In this document: positions 1-9,807 of the stretch, piece by piece | How the letters are laid out: each line of letters starts with the position of its first letter | Position numbering within the stretch: the stretch's first letter is position 1 | Source of the DNA: JAHEKD01 sp965204695 | GTDB taxonomy: Bacteria > Pseudomonadota > Gammaproteobacteria > Arenicellales > JAHEKD01 | Assembly: GCA_965204695.1 (NCBI GenBank) | Contig: OZ242007.1 | Span: forward strand, 1,302,001 to 1,366,000 | DNA length: 64,000 nucleotides | Direction: 5' to 3' | Position numbers and translations under genes: made by a program | The notes under the pieces: generated by a model | Seen by the model: the letters and a program-made list of their open reading frames with translations, nothing else | Database searches by the model: none | What the model was told of the DNA's origin: nothing

Positions 1-44
1 TTGATGACCGCTTGTTGGTCGATTGTATCTAGAACTTCAAACAT
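1..44 (-). CDS. ftsZ: Cell division protein FtsZ (N-terminus only)
   Basis: Only the first 14 complete codons are inside the window, beginning MFEVLDTIDQQAV, which resembles gammaproteobacterial FtsZ N-termini. FtsZ is the tubulin-like GTPase that forms the division ring. The ATG is preceded by a good GGAGG ribosome site at about 50-54. It is the last visible gene of the dcw operon, about 60 bases after ftsA, the usual ftsA-ftsZ order. The GTPase motifs lie outside the window, so the call rests on the N-terminus and on position. Confidence 0.85.
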   Translation of the reverse strand, partial: MFEVLDTIDQQAVI

Positions 45-105
45 AATTGCCTCCGTTAAACAATATTAAAAATAAAAGTATGTAAAAGACGTAAAAAACA
101 TCAAA

Positions 106-1344
106 CTAAAAACTCCCTTGAAACCAATTTTTCATACGTTCCCACACCGATTTAAATGTCGATGGTGATTTGGGTTTTTCCTTGGCCACGCTGGAACGAT
201 TGTTGTAGCCAAACTGAATTAAACCGACGCCGGTTGAGTAAATCGGATTGCGTACCACTTCACTTAAACCTCCCACGTACTGCGGCATGCCCAATCTGAC
301 TGGTGCATGGAAGACTTCTTCGGCCAGTTCGACCATGCCTTCCATTTTTGAGGTGCCACCGGTGAGTACGATGCCGGAACTGATTAAATCTTCGAAACCG
401 CTGCGCCTGAGCTCGGCCTGGGCCAGGCTGAATAATTCTTCCACCCGAGGCTCAATGACTTCTGCGAGCAACTGCCGAGTTAACTGTTGAGCCGGACGAT
501 CACCAATACTCGGGGTTTCAATCAAATCATTGGAACTCACACCACGAGTCAGCGCACAGCCATATTTCTTTTTGATCTCATCAGCCGCCTGGGTCGGAGT
601 TCGTAGTGCAACGGCAATGTCATTAGTAATTTGGTCACCGGCAATAGGAATAACAGCAGTATGCCGAATTGCACCATCTATAAATACTGCCATGTCGGTA
701 GTTCCGCCACCAATGTCAATCAAACAAACACCCAGTTCACGCTCATCATCAGTTAGCACAGCTTGGCTGGATGCAATCGGCTCAAGAATAATGTCATCAA
801 CTTCAAGACCAACCCGACGGATACATTTAATGATGTTTTGTGCGGCACTGACAGCGCCAGTGATAATATGAACTTTAGCTTCCAAGCGTACCCCGCTCAT
901 GCCAATAGGTTCACGAATTCCTTCTTGTCCATCGATAATAAAATCCTGGGGAAGTATGTGTAGAATTTTCTGATCGTTTGGAATCGCAAGAGCTTGAGCT
1001 GCCTCTATCACACGCTCGACATCATTATGCTGAACTTCGCTGTCACGAATCGCCACCACGCCGTGCGAGTTAAAACTATTAATATGAGCACCGGCAATCC
1101 CCGCAAACACAGAATAAATTTGGCAACCAGCCATCAGCTCAGCTTCTTCTATGGCACGCTGAATTGATTGCACTGTTGATTCGATGTTTGACACCACACC
1201 TTTTTTCATACCTCTTGCGGGATGATGGCCAACACCAATAATCTCAACGTCACCCGCAGGTGAAATCTCAGCCACAATAGCTAACACCTTGGACGTTCCT
1301 ATATCCAGCCCAACAATTAGATTACTTTCCGTCTTTTTGATCAT
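106..1344 (-). CDS. ftsA: Cell division protein FtsA
   Basis: Actin-like ATPase that tethers FtsZ to the inner membrane and recruits later divisome proteins. The 412-residue product has the phosphate-1 motif near the N-terminus (GLDIGTSKVLA), the SHS2/1C region with DFIIDGQEGI, the phosphate-2 segment LIDIGGGTTDMAVF and the adenosine motif VLTGGTSKMEGM. The C-terminus (SVWERMKNWFQGSF) is the amphipathic helix used for membrane attachment. The gene sits 7 bases after ftsQ in the dcw operon. Length and motifs match the family and nothing is missing. Confidence 0.98.
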   Translation of the reverse strand: MIKKTESNLIVGLDIGTSKVLAIVAEISPAGDVEIIGVGHHPARGMKKGVVSNIESTVQSIQRAIEEAELMAGCQIYSVFAGIAGAHINSFNSHGVVAIRDSEVQHNDVERVIEAAQALAIPNDQKILHILPQDFIIDGQEGIREPIGMSGVRLEAKVHIITGAVSAAQNIIKCIRRVGLEVDDIILEPIASSQAVLTDDERELGVCLIDIGGGTTDMAVFIDGAIRHTAVIPIAGDQITNDIAVALRTPTQAADEIKKKYGCALTRGVSSNDLIETPSIGDRPAQQLTRQLLAEVIEPRVEELFSLAQAELRRSGFEDLISSGIVLTGGTSKMEGMVELAEEVFHAPVRLGMPQYVGGLSEVVRNPIYSTGVGLIQFGYNNRSSVAKEKPKSPSTFKSVWERMKNWFQGSF

Positions 1345-1351
1345 TTCTAAC

Positions 1352-2359
1352 CTACTCGCTCATATTCTTGTCGATCTTGACTGCCAGTTGCAGAAAATCC
1401 TGTGGCAGTTCTTTCTCATTCCAACGTACCGCAAAACCATTTGGATAACGCAAATCAACACTATCGACTTTTAATAACTGTTGATCGAATGCTCGTGGAA
1501 ATGCAGCTATAAATCTATCTACTCGTTGCTCGACAGCTTGCTTACCTAAATTTAGGGTTAATGCAAACGGAGCAATCTGTCGCCAATCCAGCACCGGAAC
1601 CGGCTGCTCTTTTTCTTTAAATAATTCCATTAATGCCTGTTCGGTAAGTTGCTTTTGTTGTTCGCGTGGAATAAGAACTTGGGCCTCATAGGAGTAACGC
1701 GGTGTCATGGTTAAATGGGTAAGGACTAATTGTTTTTCAGCAAAACGTTTTTTCCAGTCATAAAATTGCTCAAGTAAATCTTTTTCTGTGCCTTGGGGCC
1801 CATCTAAATAAGGTAAATCGCCAGCAATTTTTTTGTCGACTACAAACGGTTTAGCCCGGGAATTGAGATATGCATCTTGCCCCCACTGGGCAATTGCTTT
1901 TTGCTCACTTAAGCGGATATGGATTGAGCGTGGCCATTGTCGCCTGACAGAAACTTGATCGACCCAGGGGATGTTTTCGACGACTTGCTCTACTTGCTTA
2001 AGATCCACCGCAAAATAATTATTCTTAATCAGCGGCAAAACCTGTTCTCTGATTTGTTGTGGTTGTAATTGCTCAAAATCGGCACTGATCCGTAGTTCTT
2101 CTACTTGAAAACTATCCGGACTGAATAACTGGTCAAAAGCAAACATGATTGATGAAATAAGCAACAACAAACTAGCCAGAACAATCGCCGGTTTTTTTAT
2201 TTCGATTTCAGGCTTGATAAGTTGTGGCTGAGTTTCAATTTCCCTGGGTTTGCGTATACGTAGCGGTCTTCTGAGGTTGACATCAAACTCCTGTGCATCA
2301 GTTCTAATTTCACCTAAAGTAGGTTCGAGACTTAAATCACGGTTAACGCTGCGTCTCAT
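1352..2359 (-). CDS. ftsQ: Cell division protein FtsQ
   Basis: Bitopic divisome protein that links early and late division proteins in the periplasm. The product has 335 residues: a rather long cytoplasmic N-terminus of about 55 residues rich in Arg, Lys and Pro, one membrane segment (IVLASLLLLISSIMFAF), a POTRA domain beginning around FQVEELRISA, and the FtsQ beta domain. Its ATG overlaps the murC stop by 4 bases, so translation is probably coupled. In many relatives ddlB lies between murC and ftsQ. It is absent here. Confidence 0.95.
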   Translation of the reverse strand: MRRSVNRDLSLEPTLGEIRTDAQEFDVNLRRPLRIRKPREIETQPQLIKPEIEIKKPAIVLASLLLLISSIMFAFDQLFSPDSFQVEELRISADFEQLQPQQIREQVLPLIKNNYFAVDLKQVEQVVENIPWVDQVSVRRQWPRSIHIRLSEQKAIAQWGQDAYLNSRAKPFVVDKKIAGDLPYLDGPQGTEKDLLEQFYDWKKRFAEKQLVLTHLTMTPRYSYEAQVLIPREQQKQLTEQALMELFKEKEQPVPVLDWRQIAPFALTLNLGKQAVEQRVDRFIAAFPRAFDQQLLKVDSVDLRYPNGFAVRWNEKELPQDFLQLAVKIDKNMSE

Positions 2360-3759
2360 GCTGCCAACTCCGTTGTTCCCGCTGATTCCAACTGCGCCGC
2401 CAAATGAGTAATATCGCCCGCACCCAGCATCAACACCACATCACCATCGCTCACCACCCTATTCAACAATTCAGGTAGTTGTGATAATTCTTCAACAAAT
2501 AATGGATCGGTCAAACCTCTGGCACGAATACTACGGCACAAGGCTCGACCATCGGCACCACTGATTGGCTGCTCACCAGCAGGATAAACCTCTGTGATAA
2601 TTAACGGCTGTTGGGCTTCTAACACCACACTGAAATCATCAAGTAAATCACGCGTACGTGAATAACGGTGAGGCTGAAAAACGACTACCAACTGCCTTTC
2701 GGGCCAGGCATCTTCTGCTGCCGCCAATGTTGCCTGTAACTCTCTTGGATGATGGGCATAATCATCAATCAAGGTAAACAAGCCAACTTCCGATTTAACT
2801 TCGCCACGTTGCTGGAAGCGTCGTCCTATTCCTTCAAATTCTGACAATGCCTTGGCCACATCAGACATAGATACTCTTAATTGATGAGCCACAACAATGG
2901 CCGCCATAGCATTAAGCACATTATGTTTACCCGGCATTGCCAAGGTGAAACGTTCCTTATCGCCATTAGGTAACATCGCGGTAAAACTGGTACTAAGACC
3001 GTTCTGAGAAATGTTGGTAACGCGATAATCGGCTTGCTCACTTTCACCATAGGTTAAAACCGGTTTTTGGATTTCCGGCCTGATTTCCTGAACAATCGGA
3101 TCATCAATACATAAAACCGCCAAACCATAGAATGGTAAGTTGTGGAGAAAATCAATAAAGGTTTTCTTCAAGGTGTTGAAGTCACCCTGATAGGTCTCCA
3201 TGTGATCGGCATCTATATTCGTCACTACTGCAATACGGGGCTGCAAGTGTAAAAATGATGCATCGCTTTCATCAGCCTCAGCCACCAGATATTTACCCTT
3301 TCCAAGCCGGCTATTACTATTAGTGCTATTGACTAAACCTCCTACAATAAAAGTTGGATCAAGTTCACCGCAGGCCAGCACTTGCGCTATTAAACTTGTC
3401 GTTGTGGTTTTGCCATGTGTTCCAGCTACAGCAATGCCTTCATCACTAAAACGCATTAATTCGCCCAGCATTTCGGCTCGTGGAACGATTGGAATAGCTA
3501 ACTCACGAGCGGCAGCTACTTCTGGGTTTTTATTGCTGACGGCCGTTGAAACCACCACCACATCGCAATCATTAATGTTTTCAGCGGCATGCCCAATATG
3601 TACAGTTGCACCGGCATTAATTAAACGTTGTACCACTGGACCATCTGACAAATCAGATCCACTGACTTGATAGTCCTGATTTAACAACACCTCAGCGATA
3701 CCACTCATACCGCTACCACCGATACCGACAAAGTGAATATGTTTGACGTGCTCACGCAT
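2356..3759 (-). CDS. murC: UDP-N-acetylmuramate--L-alanine ligase
   Basis: Adds L-alanine to UDP-MurNAc, the first amino acid of the peptidoglycan stem peptide, in the cytoplasm. The N-terminal Rossmann motif HFVGIGGSGMSGIAEVL and the ATP loop GTHGKTTTTS are visible, followed by the Mur ligase central domain (NIDADHMETY) and C-terminal domain (DDYAHHP). I chose the ATG at 3759 (MREHVKHIHF; 467 residues). It overlaps the murG stop by 8 bases, and a longer reading from 3801 would add 14 unconserved residues inside murG. The 3' end overlaps ftsQ by 4 bases. Confidence 0.97.
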   Translation of the reverse strand: MREHVKHIHFVGIGGSGMSGIAEVLLNQDYQVSGSDLSDGPVVQRLINAGATVHIGHAAENINDCDVVVVSTAVSNKNPEVAAARELAIPIVPRAEMLGELMRFSDEGIAVAGTHGKTTTTSLIAQVLACGELDPTFIVGGLVNSTNSNSRLGKGKYLVAEADESDASFLHLQPRIAVVTNIDADHMETYQGDFNTLKKTFIDFLHNLPFYGLAVLCIDDPIVQEIRPEIQKPVLTYGESEQADYRVTNISQNGLSTSFTAMLPNGDKERFTLAMPGKHNVLNAMAAIVVAHQLRVSMSDVAKALSEFEGIGRRFQQRGEVKSEVGLFTLIDDYAHHPRELQATLAAAEDAWPERQLVVVFQPHRYSRTRDLLDDFSVVLEAQQPLIITEVYPAGEQPISGADGRALCRSIRARGLTDPLFVEELSQLPELLNRVVSDGDVVLMLGAGDITHLAAQLESAGTTELAA

Positions 3760-4828
3760 ATAGCACCTTCTCACAAACTCTAACGGCTTTTTTAGTCGCA
3801 TCGGTTTTAGCTAACGCCAGTGTGTTAGCTGCCATTTGAGTTAGTCGTTCTCGATCTGTCAGTAAAGCCGACAATTTAACGGCCAAGCTCTCGCTGGTTA
3901 AATCCTGGTGTAACAGCAAGTCAGCAGCACCATTTTCAACTAAATATTCAGCATTAAAAACCTGGTGATCGCCGGCAGAATGTGGATATGGGACGATTAG
4001 TGCCGGCAAGCCAGCGCTGGTAATTTCTGCAACAGTCATAGCCCCAGCACGGCAGATAATCAAATCAGCCCAAGCGTAACTGTCGGCTATATCATCCAGA
4101 TATTCGCGCACATCCACCTCAAGACTATTATCCTTGTAGTCTTGGATTACAGTTTCTGCACGACCTCTTCCCGTTTGATGTCTGATTTGCGGACGAATCG
4201 AATTATCGAGCAACGAGACCGCTTTGGGTAAAGCCTGGTTAAGACTCAAAGCCCCCTGGCTACCACCAACAATCAACAGCCTAAGCCTGGCTTCGTTCTG
4301 GCTCAAACGCTGATTTGGCTGATGCAAAGCGATAATGTCATCCCGGACAGGATTACCGACAACTTCTGCGTCGTTGACTAGGCCTTTGGTATTGGGAAAA
4401 GCGCACATCACTTTAGTGGCGATGTGGGCCAACACTTTGTTGGTCAAACCAACGATGGCGTTGGCTTCGTGTAAGATCAGTGGAATTCGTTTCAATTTAC
4501 CGGCAATTCCTCCAGGGCCGGCTACAAAACCACCCATGCTTAACAGGGCATCCGGTTGACGACGTTTAAAAATCGCCATCGCCTGCAAGACAGCTTTAGA
4601 TAACTGCAAAGGCAACTTTAACCAACGCACCAAACCGGTTCCACGCACACCTTTAATATCGATCCATTCAATGTCAAAACCCTGCTCAGGAATTACTCTG
4701 GCTTCAAGCCCTTCGCGAGTGCCCAGCCAGACAATGGACACACCTTTTTTTTGCAGTTCTTTGGCTATCGCCAGTGCTGGATAAATATGTCCGCCGGTGC
4801 CGCCTGCCATGACCATTAACATTTTCAT
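3752..4828 (-). CDS. murG: UDP-GlcNAc:lipid I N-acetylglucosaminyltransferase MurG
   Basis: GT28-family enzyme on the inner face of the inner membrane that converts lipid I to lipid II. The 358-residue product opens with the diagnostic glycine-rich loop MAGGTGGHIYPALAIA. It also has the second glycine loop GGSQGALSLNQ and the UDP-GlcNAc site around CRAGAMTVAEITSAGLPALIVPYP. The start overlaps the ftsW stop by 4 bases and the stop overlaps murC by 8, both typical of the packed dcw operon. Confidence 0.98.
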   Translation of the reverse strand: MKMLMVMAGGTGGHIYPALAIAKELQKKGVSIVWLGTREGLEARVIPEQGFDIEWIDIKGVRGTGLVRWLKLPLQLSKAVLQAMAIFKRRQPDALLSMGGFVAGPGGIAGKLKRIPLILHEANAIVGLTNKVLAHIATKVMCAFPNTKGLVNDAEVVGNPVRDDIIALHQPNQRLSQNEARLRLLIVGGSQGALSLNQALPKAVSLLDNSIRPQIRHQTGRGRAETVIQDYKDNSLEVDVREYLDDIADSYAWADLIICRAGAMTVAEITSAGLPALIVPYPHSAGDHQVFNAEYLVENGAADLLLHQDLTSESLAVKLSALLTDRERLTQMAANTLALAKTDATKKAVRVCEKVLYA

Positions 4829-5988
4829 CGCTCACCCCCCGGTTCCTGCCGTACTTCCCTGTCAATGGCAAACAAGACTCCCATGAGTAAACAATTTGCT
4901 ACTAACGAACTACCGCCATAACTCATAAAAGGTAACGTCAATCCCTTAGTCGGCAAGACACCAAGGTTTACCCCTATGTTGACAATTGCTTGTAAGGCCA
5001 GCAATAAGCCAATACCCTGTGCCACCCGAGATGCAAACATACGACCAGAACGTTCGGCCAGTCTTGCTAATCTGAAAATTCTTAAGATCAGTAATGCAAA
5101 CAAGATGATTACAGCAGCAAGACCTAAGAAACCCAGCTCTTCTCCAATCACAGCCAGCAGAAAATCGTTATGGGCGTGCGGCAGGTAAAATAGCTTTTGG
5201 ATACTGTTACCCAAACCTACTCCAAACCACTCACCACGACCAATCGCAATCAGAGCTTGTACTAACTGAAAACCACTATTAAAAGGATCAGAAAATGGAT
5301 CCATAAAACTCAAAATACGCTGTAACCGGTAGGATGATGTCATCGCCAAAGCAGCAAACAAACTGGCACAAATACCAAGCACTAGCATGAAATGTGTCAT
5401 TCGCACACCGCCCAGAAACATCATGCCAATAATGGTCGCAGCGATTACAACGGTACTGCCAAAATCCGGCTCCAGCAGCAACAATATCGACATTACGGTG
5501 AGAATTAATCCCATCGAAACAATGCCGACTTTAAATTCTTTAACCCGGTCACCCTGTCGCACTAAAAAGCTGGCGGTATAAATAATCATGATCAGTTTCA
5601 TGATTTCTGACGGTTGCATCCGTATCGGCCCTAACGGCAGCCAACGCTGACTACCATTGACAGATATGCCTACCCCCGGGATCAAAACTACGGCCAATAA
5701 TAGAAACCCTAAAACTAAAAGAGCTTTGCTGTAATACTGCCAATAAGCTAACGGGAATAGCGATACTCCAATCCCTACTGCCAGTCCCACTATCAAGAAT
5801 GCCACCTGCATAAACAGATGATTAAAATTACTGCTTGCGAGTTGATGATCATTGCTGACTGTAGCCGAAAACACCATTGCTAAACCGAATAGCATGATTG
5901 ATCCGAATAAAATCATTAGTACTGGATCAGGGCCAGTCACCTCCCACTGCTCATGGCGTGGTAGAGCCTGTGTGACGGGACCACTCAT
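4825..5988 (-). CDS. ftsW: Lipid II-dependent peptidoglycan glycosyltransferase FtsW
   Basis: SEDS-family membrane glycosyltransferase that works with FtsI (PBP3) to build septal peptidoglycan. The 387-residue product has about ten hydrophobic segments and the SEDS signatures RWLPLGPIRMQPSEIMKL, GRGEWFGVGLGNSIQKLFYLP and HNDFLLAVIGEELGF, ending with the conserved LPFMSYGGSSL near the C-terminus. It overlaps murD upstream and murG downstream by 4 bases each. The position between murD and murG separates FtsW from RodA, which has a similar sequence but sits in the elongation cluster. Confidence 0.97.
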   Translation of the reverse strand: MSGPVTQALPRHEQWEVTGPDPVLMILFGSIMLFGLAMVFSATVSNDHQLASSNFNHLFMQVAFLIVGLAVGIGVSLFPLAYWQYYSKALLVLGFLLLAVVLIPGVGISVNGSQRWLPLGPIRMQPSEIMKLIMIIYTASFLVRQGDRVKEFKVGIVSMGLILTVMSILLLLEPDFGSTVVIAATIIGMMFLGGVRMTHFMLVLGICASLFAALAMTSSYRLQRILSFMDPFSDPFNSGFQLVQALIAIGRGEWFGVGLGNSIQKLFYLPHAHNDFLLAVIGEELGFLGLAAVIILFALLILRIFRLARLAERSGRMFASRVAQGIGLLLALQAIVNIGVNLGVLPTKGLTLPFMSYGGSSLVANCLLMGVLFAIDREVRQEPGGER

Positions 5989-7361
5989 TCGAAATACTCC
6001 TTCACCGCAAGCTTAAATGCTTCACCGCGTACGATATAATTTTTGAACATGTCAAAGCTTGCGCAAGCCGGTGAAAAAAGCACCAGATCATTTTCAATCG
6101 CAAAATCATCAGCCTTGCTGATTGCTTCAATTAGTGTTTCTGCATGGGTTACCTGAGTTTTCTCGGGAAGAATTTTTTCTATCAGGCCTGAATCACGACC
6201 GAATAAAACAACTGCCTTCACATGTTGTTCAATAGCGTCGGTCAAGACTGAAAAGTCGGCATCTTTAGCATCACCACCAACAATCAAAACGATGGGTTTA
6301 GTCTGCCCGCTGATCGATGCCAATGTTGCTCCGGGATTAGTGCCCTTTGAGTCATTAATCCAGTCGGCACCATTGAAGTTGCCTACTAATTCGAATCGGT
6401 GCGGCAATCCAGTGAAATCTGCAAAAGCAACTACAGCTTTGGTTAGATCTGCCCCAATGAGATAAGCCAGTGCCAAAGCGGCTAGTGCATTTAATTGATT
6501 ATGTTGCCCTTTGATTTTGAGCGTATCAATAGCTACTAGTTGAGTATTGCCCTGATAAAGCCAGTCACAACCGGCTATGGTTTTAATACCAAAATCTTCT
6601 TCACTACTTGGTTCATCCAAGCCAAAGCTAATGATTTTTTCCGCCCGACTGTTGATAGGACGGGTATCCTGGTCAGCGCGGTTATAAACGACTTTGCTTG
6701 CGTTATTAAAAATACGCTGCTTCGCGGCAACATAGTCATTGATTGAATCATAACGATCCATATGATCCGGACTAATATTGAGGATAACTGCAACACTTGA
6801 ATACAGGTTACTAGTGGATTCAAGCTGAAAACTGGATAATTCAAGTACATAGATATCAGCTGGCTTTTCGAGCAAATCCAAGGCAGGTTGTCCGATATTG
6901 CCACCGACTTTTACGTTCATGCCCGCCGCTTTTAATAGCTCACCGCATAATGCTGTGACAGTGCTTTTGCCATTCGAGCCTGTAATCGATATAACTTTTG
7001 CCGGATCACTTTCATATGCAAACAGTTCTATGTCACCGACAATAGACACGCCTTTGATTTCCGCCTGTTTGATTTCAGCACTAGACCTTGGTACGCCCGG
7101 GCTTAGTACAATCAAATCAGAATCCATCAATCTAACCGAATCTAGCCTGCCAGCCACAAATTCAATGTGTGGATATTCAGCTTTCAATACTTCCAAATCG
7201 TTAATTTGGTTACTGGCATCCATTGCAACCAGGTTCATCGGTTTGTCATTCAAATAACGCAAACAAGAACGCCCTGTTTCACCTAAACCGACCACACAAG
7301 CTTTATTCACATCTTTGAGTAATACGCTGGTTTGATTATTTGAAGCTACGATCATGATCAC
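5985..7361 (-). CDS. murD: UDP-N-acetylmuramoyl-L-alanine--D-glutamate ligase
   Basis: Cytoplasmic Mur ligase that adds D-glutamate to UDP-MurNAc-L-Ala. The product is about 458 residues. It has the nucleotide-binding N-terminus (ACVVGLGETGRSCLRYL), the P-loop ITGSNGKSTVTALCGEL, the central motif LNISPDHMDRY and the C-terminal GLPHRFELVG and NDSKGTNPGAT motifs of MurD. Either of two adjacent N-terminal ATGs (residue 1 or 3) could be the start. The gene overlaps mraY by 4 bases and ftsW by 4 bases. Confidence 0.97.
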   Translation of the reverse strand: MIMIVASNNQTSVLLKDVNKACVVGLGETGRSCLRYLNDKPMNLVAMDASNQINDLEVLKAEYPHIEFVAGRLDSVRLMDSDLIVLSPGVPRSSAEIKQAEIKGVSIVGDIELFAYESDPAKVISITGSNGKSTVTALCGELLKAAGMNVKVGGNIGQPALDLLEKPADIYVLELSSFQLESTSNLYSSVAVILNISPDHMDRYDSINDYVAAKQRIFNNASKVVYNRADQDTRPINSRAEKIISFGLDEPSSEEDFGIKTIAGCDWLYQGNTQLVAIDTLKIKGQHNQLNALAALALAYLIGADLTKAVVAFADFTGLPHRFELVGNFNGADWINDSKGTNPGATLASISGQTKPIVLIVGGDAKDADFSVLTDAIEQHVKAVVLFGRDSGLIEKILPEKTQVTHAETLIEAISKADDFAIENDLVLFSPACASFDMFKNYIVRGEAFKLAVKEYFE

Positions 7362-8443
7362 CTCAACTTCAAGGTGGCCAGGCCAACCAAAACCAGCATT
7401 AAACTAATAATCCAAAAGCGTACGATCACTCGTGGCTCCGGCCAACCTTTAAGCTCAAAGTGATGATGTAAAGGCGCCATGCGGAAAATTCTTTTACCGA
7501 TCAGCTTGAACGAAGCCACTTGAATAATCACTGACAAGGTTTCGACTACAAACAAGCCTCCCATGATGAATAAAGCAATTTCCTGCCTAGCGATGACCGC
7601 GACTACTCCAAGCGCTGCTCCTAGCGATAACGCGCCGACATCGCCCATAAACACTTGCGCCGGATAGGTGTTAAACCATAAGAACCCTAACCCAGAACCA
7701 ACGATAGCAGCGCAAAATATAATCATCTCACCTGCACCAGCGATGTAGGGAATGCCAAGGTATTCGGAGAAAATCACATTGCCAGTCAAATAACAAAATA
7801 CCGCTAACCCACCAGCCACCAACACCGTTGGCATGATGGCCAAACCGTCTAATCCATCGGTGAGATTGACTGCGTTACTGGAACCTACGATAACCAGATA
7901 ACTCAAAATCAGATAAGCGATGAATCCAAGCTGGAAAGTCGCGTTTTTAAAAACTGGGAAAATAAACTGAGTTTCAGCCGGCCCGGACGCTGTGCTGTAC
8001 AACCAAAGCCCAGCGAGAATGGCAACTAGTGATTGACCTAGAAATTTGTTTCTAGAACCAATGCCTCGCGGGTTTTTGTGTTTAATTTTCAGGTAATCGT
8101 CATACCAGCCTATCAAACCGAATCCGATAGTTACGAACACAACAATCCAAACATAGTGATTAGTTAAATCGGCCCACAATAAAGTTGAAATTACCAAGGC
8201 CAGGATAATCAAAGCGCCACCCATGGTTGGTGTGCCGGATTTCTGCAAATGCGATTGTGGCCCATCGGTACGGACTGTTTGACCGATTTGCCGGTCAGTC
8301 AATTTACGAATCATTTTGGGGCCGAGTATTAAGGCTAAAAGCAAGGCAGTAATAACGCTGCAGATACCACGAAAAGTCAGATAACGAAAAACGTTGAGGG
8401 CATTAAAATATTCAGCCAGTTGATCGAATAACCAATACAACAT
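7358..8443 (-). CDS. mraY: Phospho-N-acetylmuramoyl-pentapeptide transferase MraY
   Basis: Integral membrane enzyme that transfers phospho-MurNAc-pentapeptide to undecaprenyl phosphate, giving lipid I. The 361-residue polytopic product shows the catalytic aspartates in GWYDDYLKIKHKNPRG, the NAVNLTDGLDGLA loop, FMGDVGALSLGA, and the MraY-specific histidine loop MAPLHHHFELKGWPE. Length equals the usual family length of about 360. Its start abuts the murF stop and its stop overlaps the murD start. Confidence 0.98.
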   Translation of the reverse strand: MLYWLFDQLAEYFNALNVFRYLTFRGICSVITALLLALILGPKMIRKLTDRQIGQTVRTDGPQSHLQKSGTPTMGGALIILALVISTLLWADLTNHYVWIVVFVTIGFGLIGWYDDYLKIKHKNPRGIGSRNKFLGQSLVAILAGLWLYSTASGPAETQFIFPVFKNATFQLGFIAYLILSYLVIVGSSNAVNLTDGLDGLAIMPTVLVAGGLAVFCYLTGNVIFSEYLGIPYIAGAGEMIIFCAAIVGSGLGFLWFNTYPAQVFMGDVGALSLGAALGVVAVIARQEIALFIMGGLFVVETLSVIIQVASFKLIGKRIFRMAPLHHHFELKGWPEPRVIVRFWIISLMLVLVGLATLKLR

Positions 8444-9807
8444 CAGTGCTGACCTCGCTGATATGCTTCTTCAAGAACCTGGACTACACGCTCCATACGC
8501 ATTGAGCGTGATCCTTTGACTAAGACAACCACACCTTCACTGATTTCAGTTTTGAGTTTGCCCAAAAGCTCTGACAAATCAAGTGTATTAAAGCCAGTGT
8601 TTCCAAAAGCTTGCACTGCGTTGGCCATTAATTCACCCAAACTGAGAAAACCATCCACCTTTTTCTCACGGGCATACTCTCCAACTAGTGCATGTAACTG
8701 AGGTGCAGTTTCACCCAGCTCAGCCATATCACCGGCCACCAAAATCTTCTTTGTTCCCGGCAATTGCATCAACACATCAATGCCTGCTTTCATTGAATCA
8801 GGATTGGCGTTATAGCTATCGTCGAGCAACAAAACATCCTGACTTAACTGAATTGGCTGTAAACGGCCCGGGTATGGATAAACGCTCTCAAGACCATGTT
8901 TAATCTGATTCAAATCAACGTTCAGTGCACAAGTTGCCGCCACTGCCGCTAAAGCATTCATAGCATTGTGCTGACCAAGCAGATTTAATTTGGCCTGAAA
9001 TTCACCATTGGGGGTTTTGAAATCAAGCTCTACTCCCGTGGTATCGTGAGTAACTGTTGCGCTAACTGCTGCCAGGGAGTTCAAACTGAAATCGATATAA
9101 TCACGCTCACCAACTAGCGCTTTCCAAAGTGGATAATTTTCATCATCAGCGTTTAATACAGCGACACCATCCTCGCTAAGTCCTTCAAAAATCTCACCTT
9201 TGGCTTTAGCTACTTCAGTAACATTATTAAAAGCCTCGACATGTGCCAGCATAGCATTATTGACTAATGCAACTGACGGTCTGGCAAGCTGTGTTAATAA
9301 CGAAATCTCACCAGCATGGTTCATACCCATTTCAACCACGGCAGCTTGATGATGTTTATTCAGCCTCAACAGTGTTAATGGCACACCGATATGATTGTTC
9401 AAATTGCCCTGAGTGACTAAAACTTCATCATAAGCTGAATCTAGAATTGCACCGATTAGCTCTTTAACGGTGGTTTTGCCATTACTACCGGTCACACCAA
9501 TTACAGGTAACTCAAAACGATTGCGCCATGATGCCGCCAACTGCTGTAGGCCGGTCAGTGTATTTTCAACCTTTAGACAAGGCCGCTGTGTATCAACTTT
9601 TTCACTGACCAATGTAGCAGCTGCACCTTTTTCAAAGGCAGTTGAGACAAATTCGTGGCCATTAAAATTTTCTCCGCTCAGTGCTACAAACAACTCACCG
9701 GCCGAAATATTACGGCTATCGGTAGAGACGCCAATGAAAGCGACATCATCCCCTTGCAGTTCTCCATTAGTGACTTGTGCGGCTTCCAGCAATGACATCA
9801 CGTCCAC
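8443..9807 (-). CDS. murF: UDP-MurNAc-tripeptide--D-alanyl-D-alanine ligase
   Basis: Last cytoplasmic Mur ligase, adding D-Ala-D-Ala to the UDP-MurNAc-tripeptide. The 454-residue product has the MurF N-terminal domain (VSTDSRNISAGELFVAL), the ATP loop VTGSNGKTTVKELIGAIL, NNHIGVPLTLLRL and the C-terminal DDSYNANPDSMKAG motif specific to MurF. It overlaps murE by 10 bases. The D-Ala-D-Ala substrate needs a Ddl ligase, and no ddl gene lies in this dcw cluster. Confidence 0.97.
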   Translation of the reverse strand: MDVMSLLEAAQVTNGELQGDDVAFIGVSTDSRNISAGELFVALSGENFNGHEFVSTAFEKGAAATLVSEKVDTQRPCLKVENTLTGLQQLAASWRNRFELPVIGVTGSNGKTTVKELIGAILDSAYDEVLVTQGNLNNHIGVPLTLLRLNKHHQAAVVEMGMNHAGEISLLTQLARPSVALVNNAMLAHVEAFNNVTEVAKAKGEIFEGLSEDGVAVLNADDENYPLWKALVGERDYIDFSLNSLAAVSATVTHDTTGVELDFKTPNGEFQAKLNLLGQHNAMNALAAVAATCALNVDLNQIKHGLESVYPYPGRLQPIQLSQDVLLLDDSYNANPDSMKAGIDVLMQLPGTKKILVAGDMAELGETAPQLHALVGEYAREKKVDGFLSLGELMANAVQAFGNTGFNTLDLSELLGKLKTEISEGVVVLVKGSRSMRMERVVQVLEEAYQRGQH

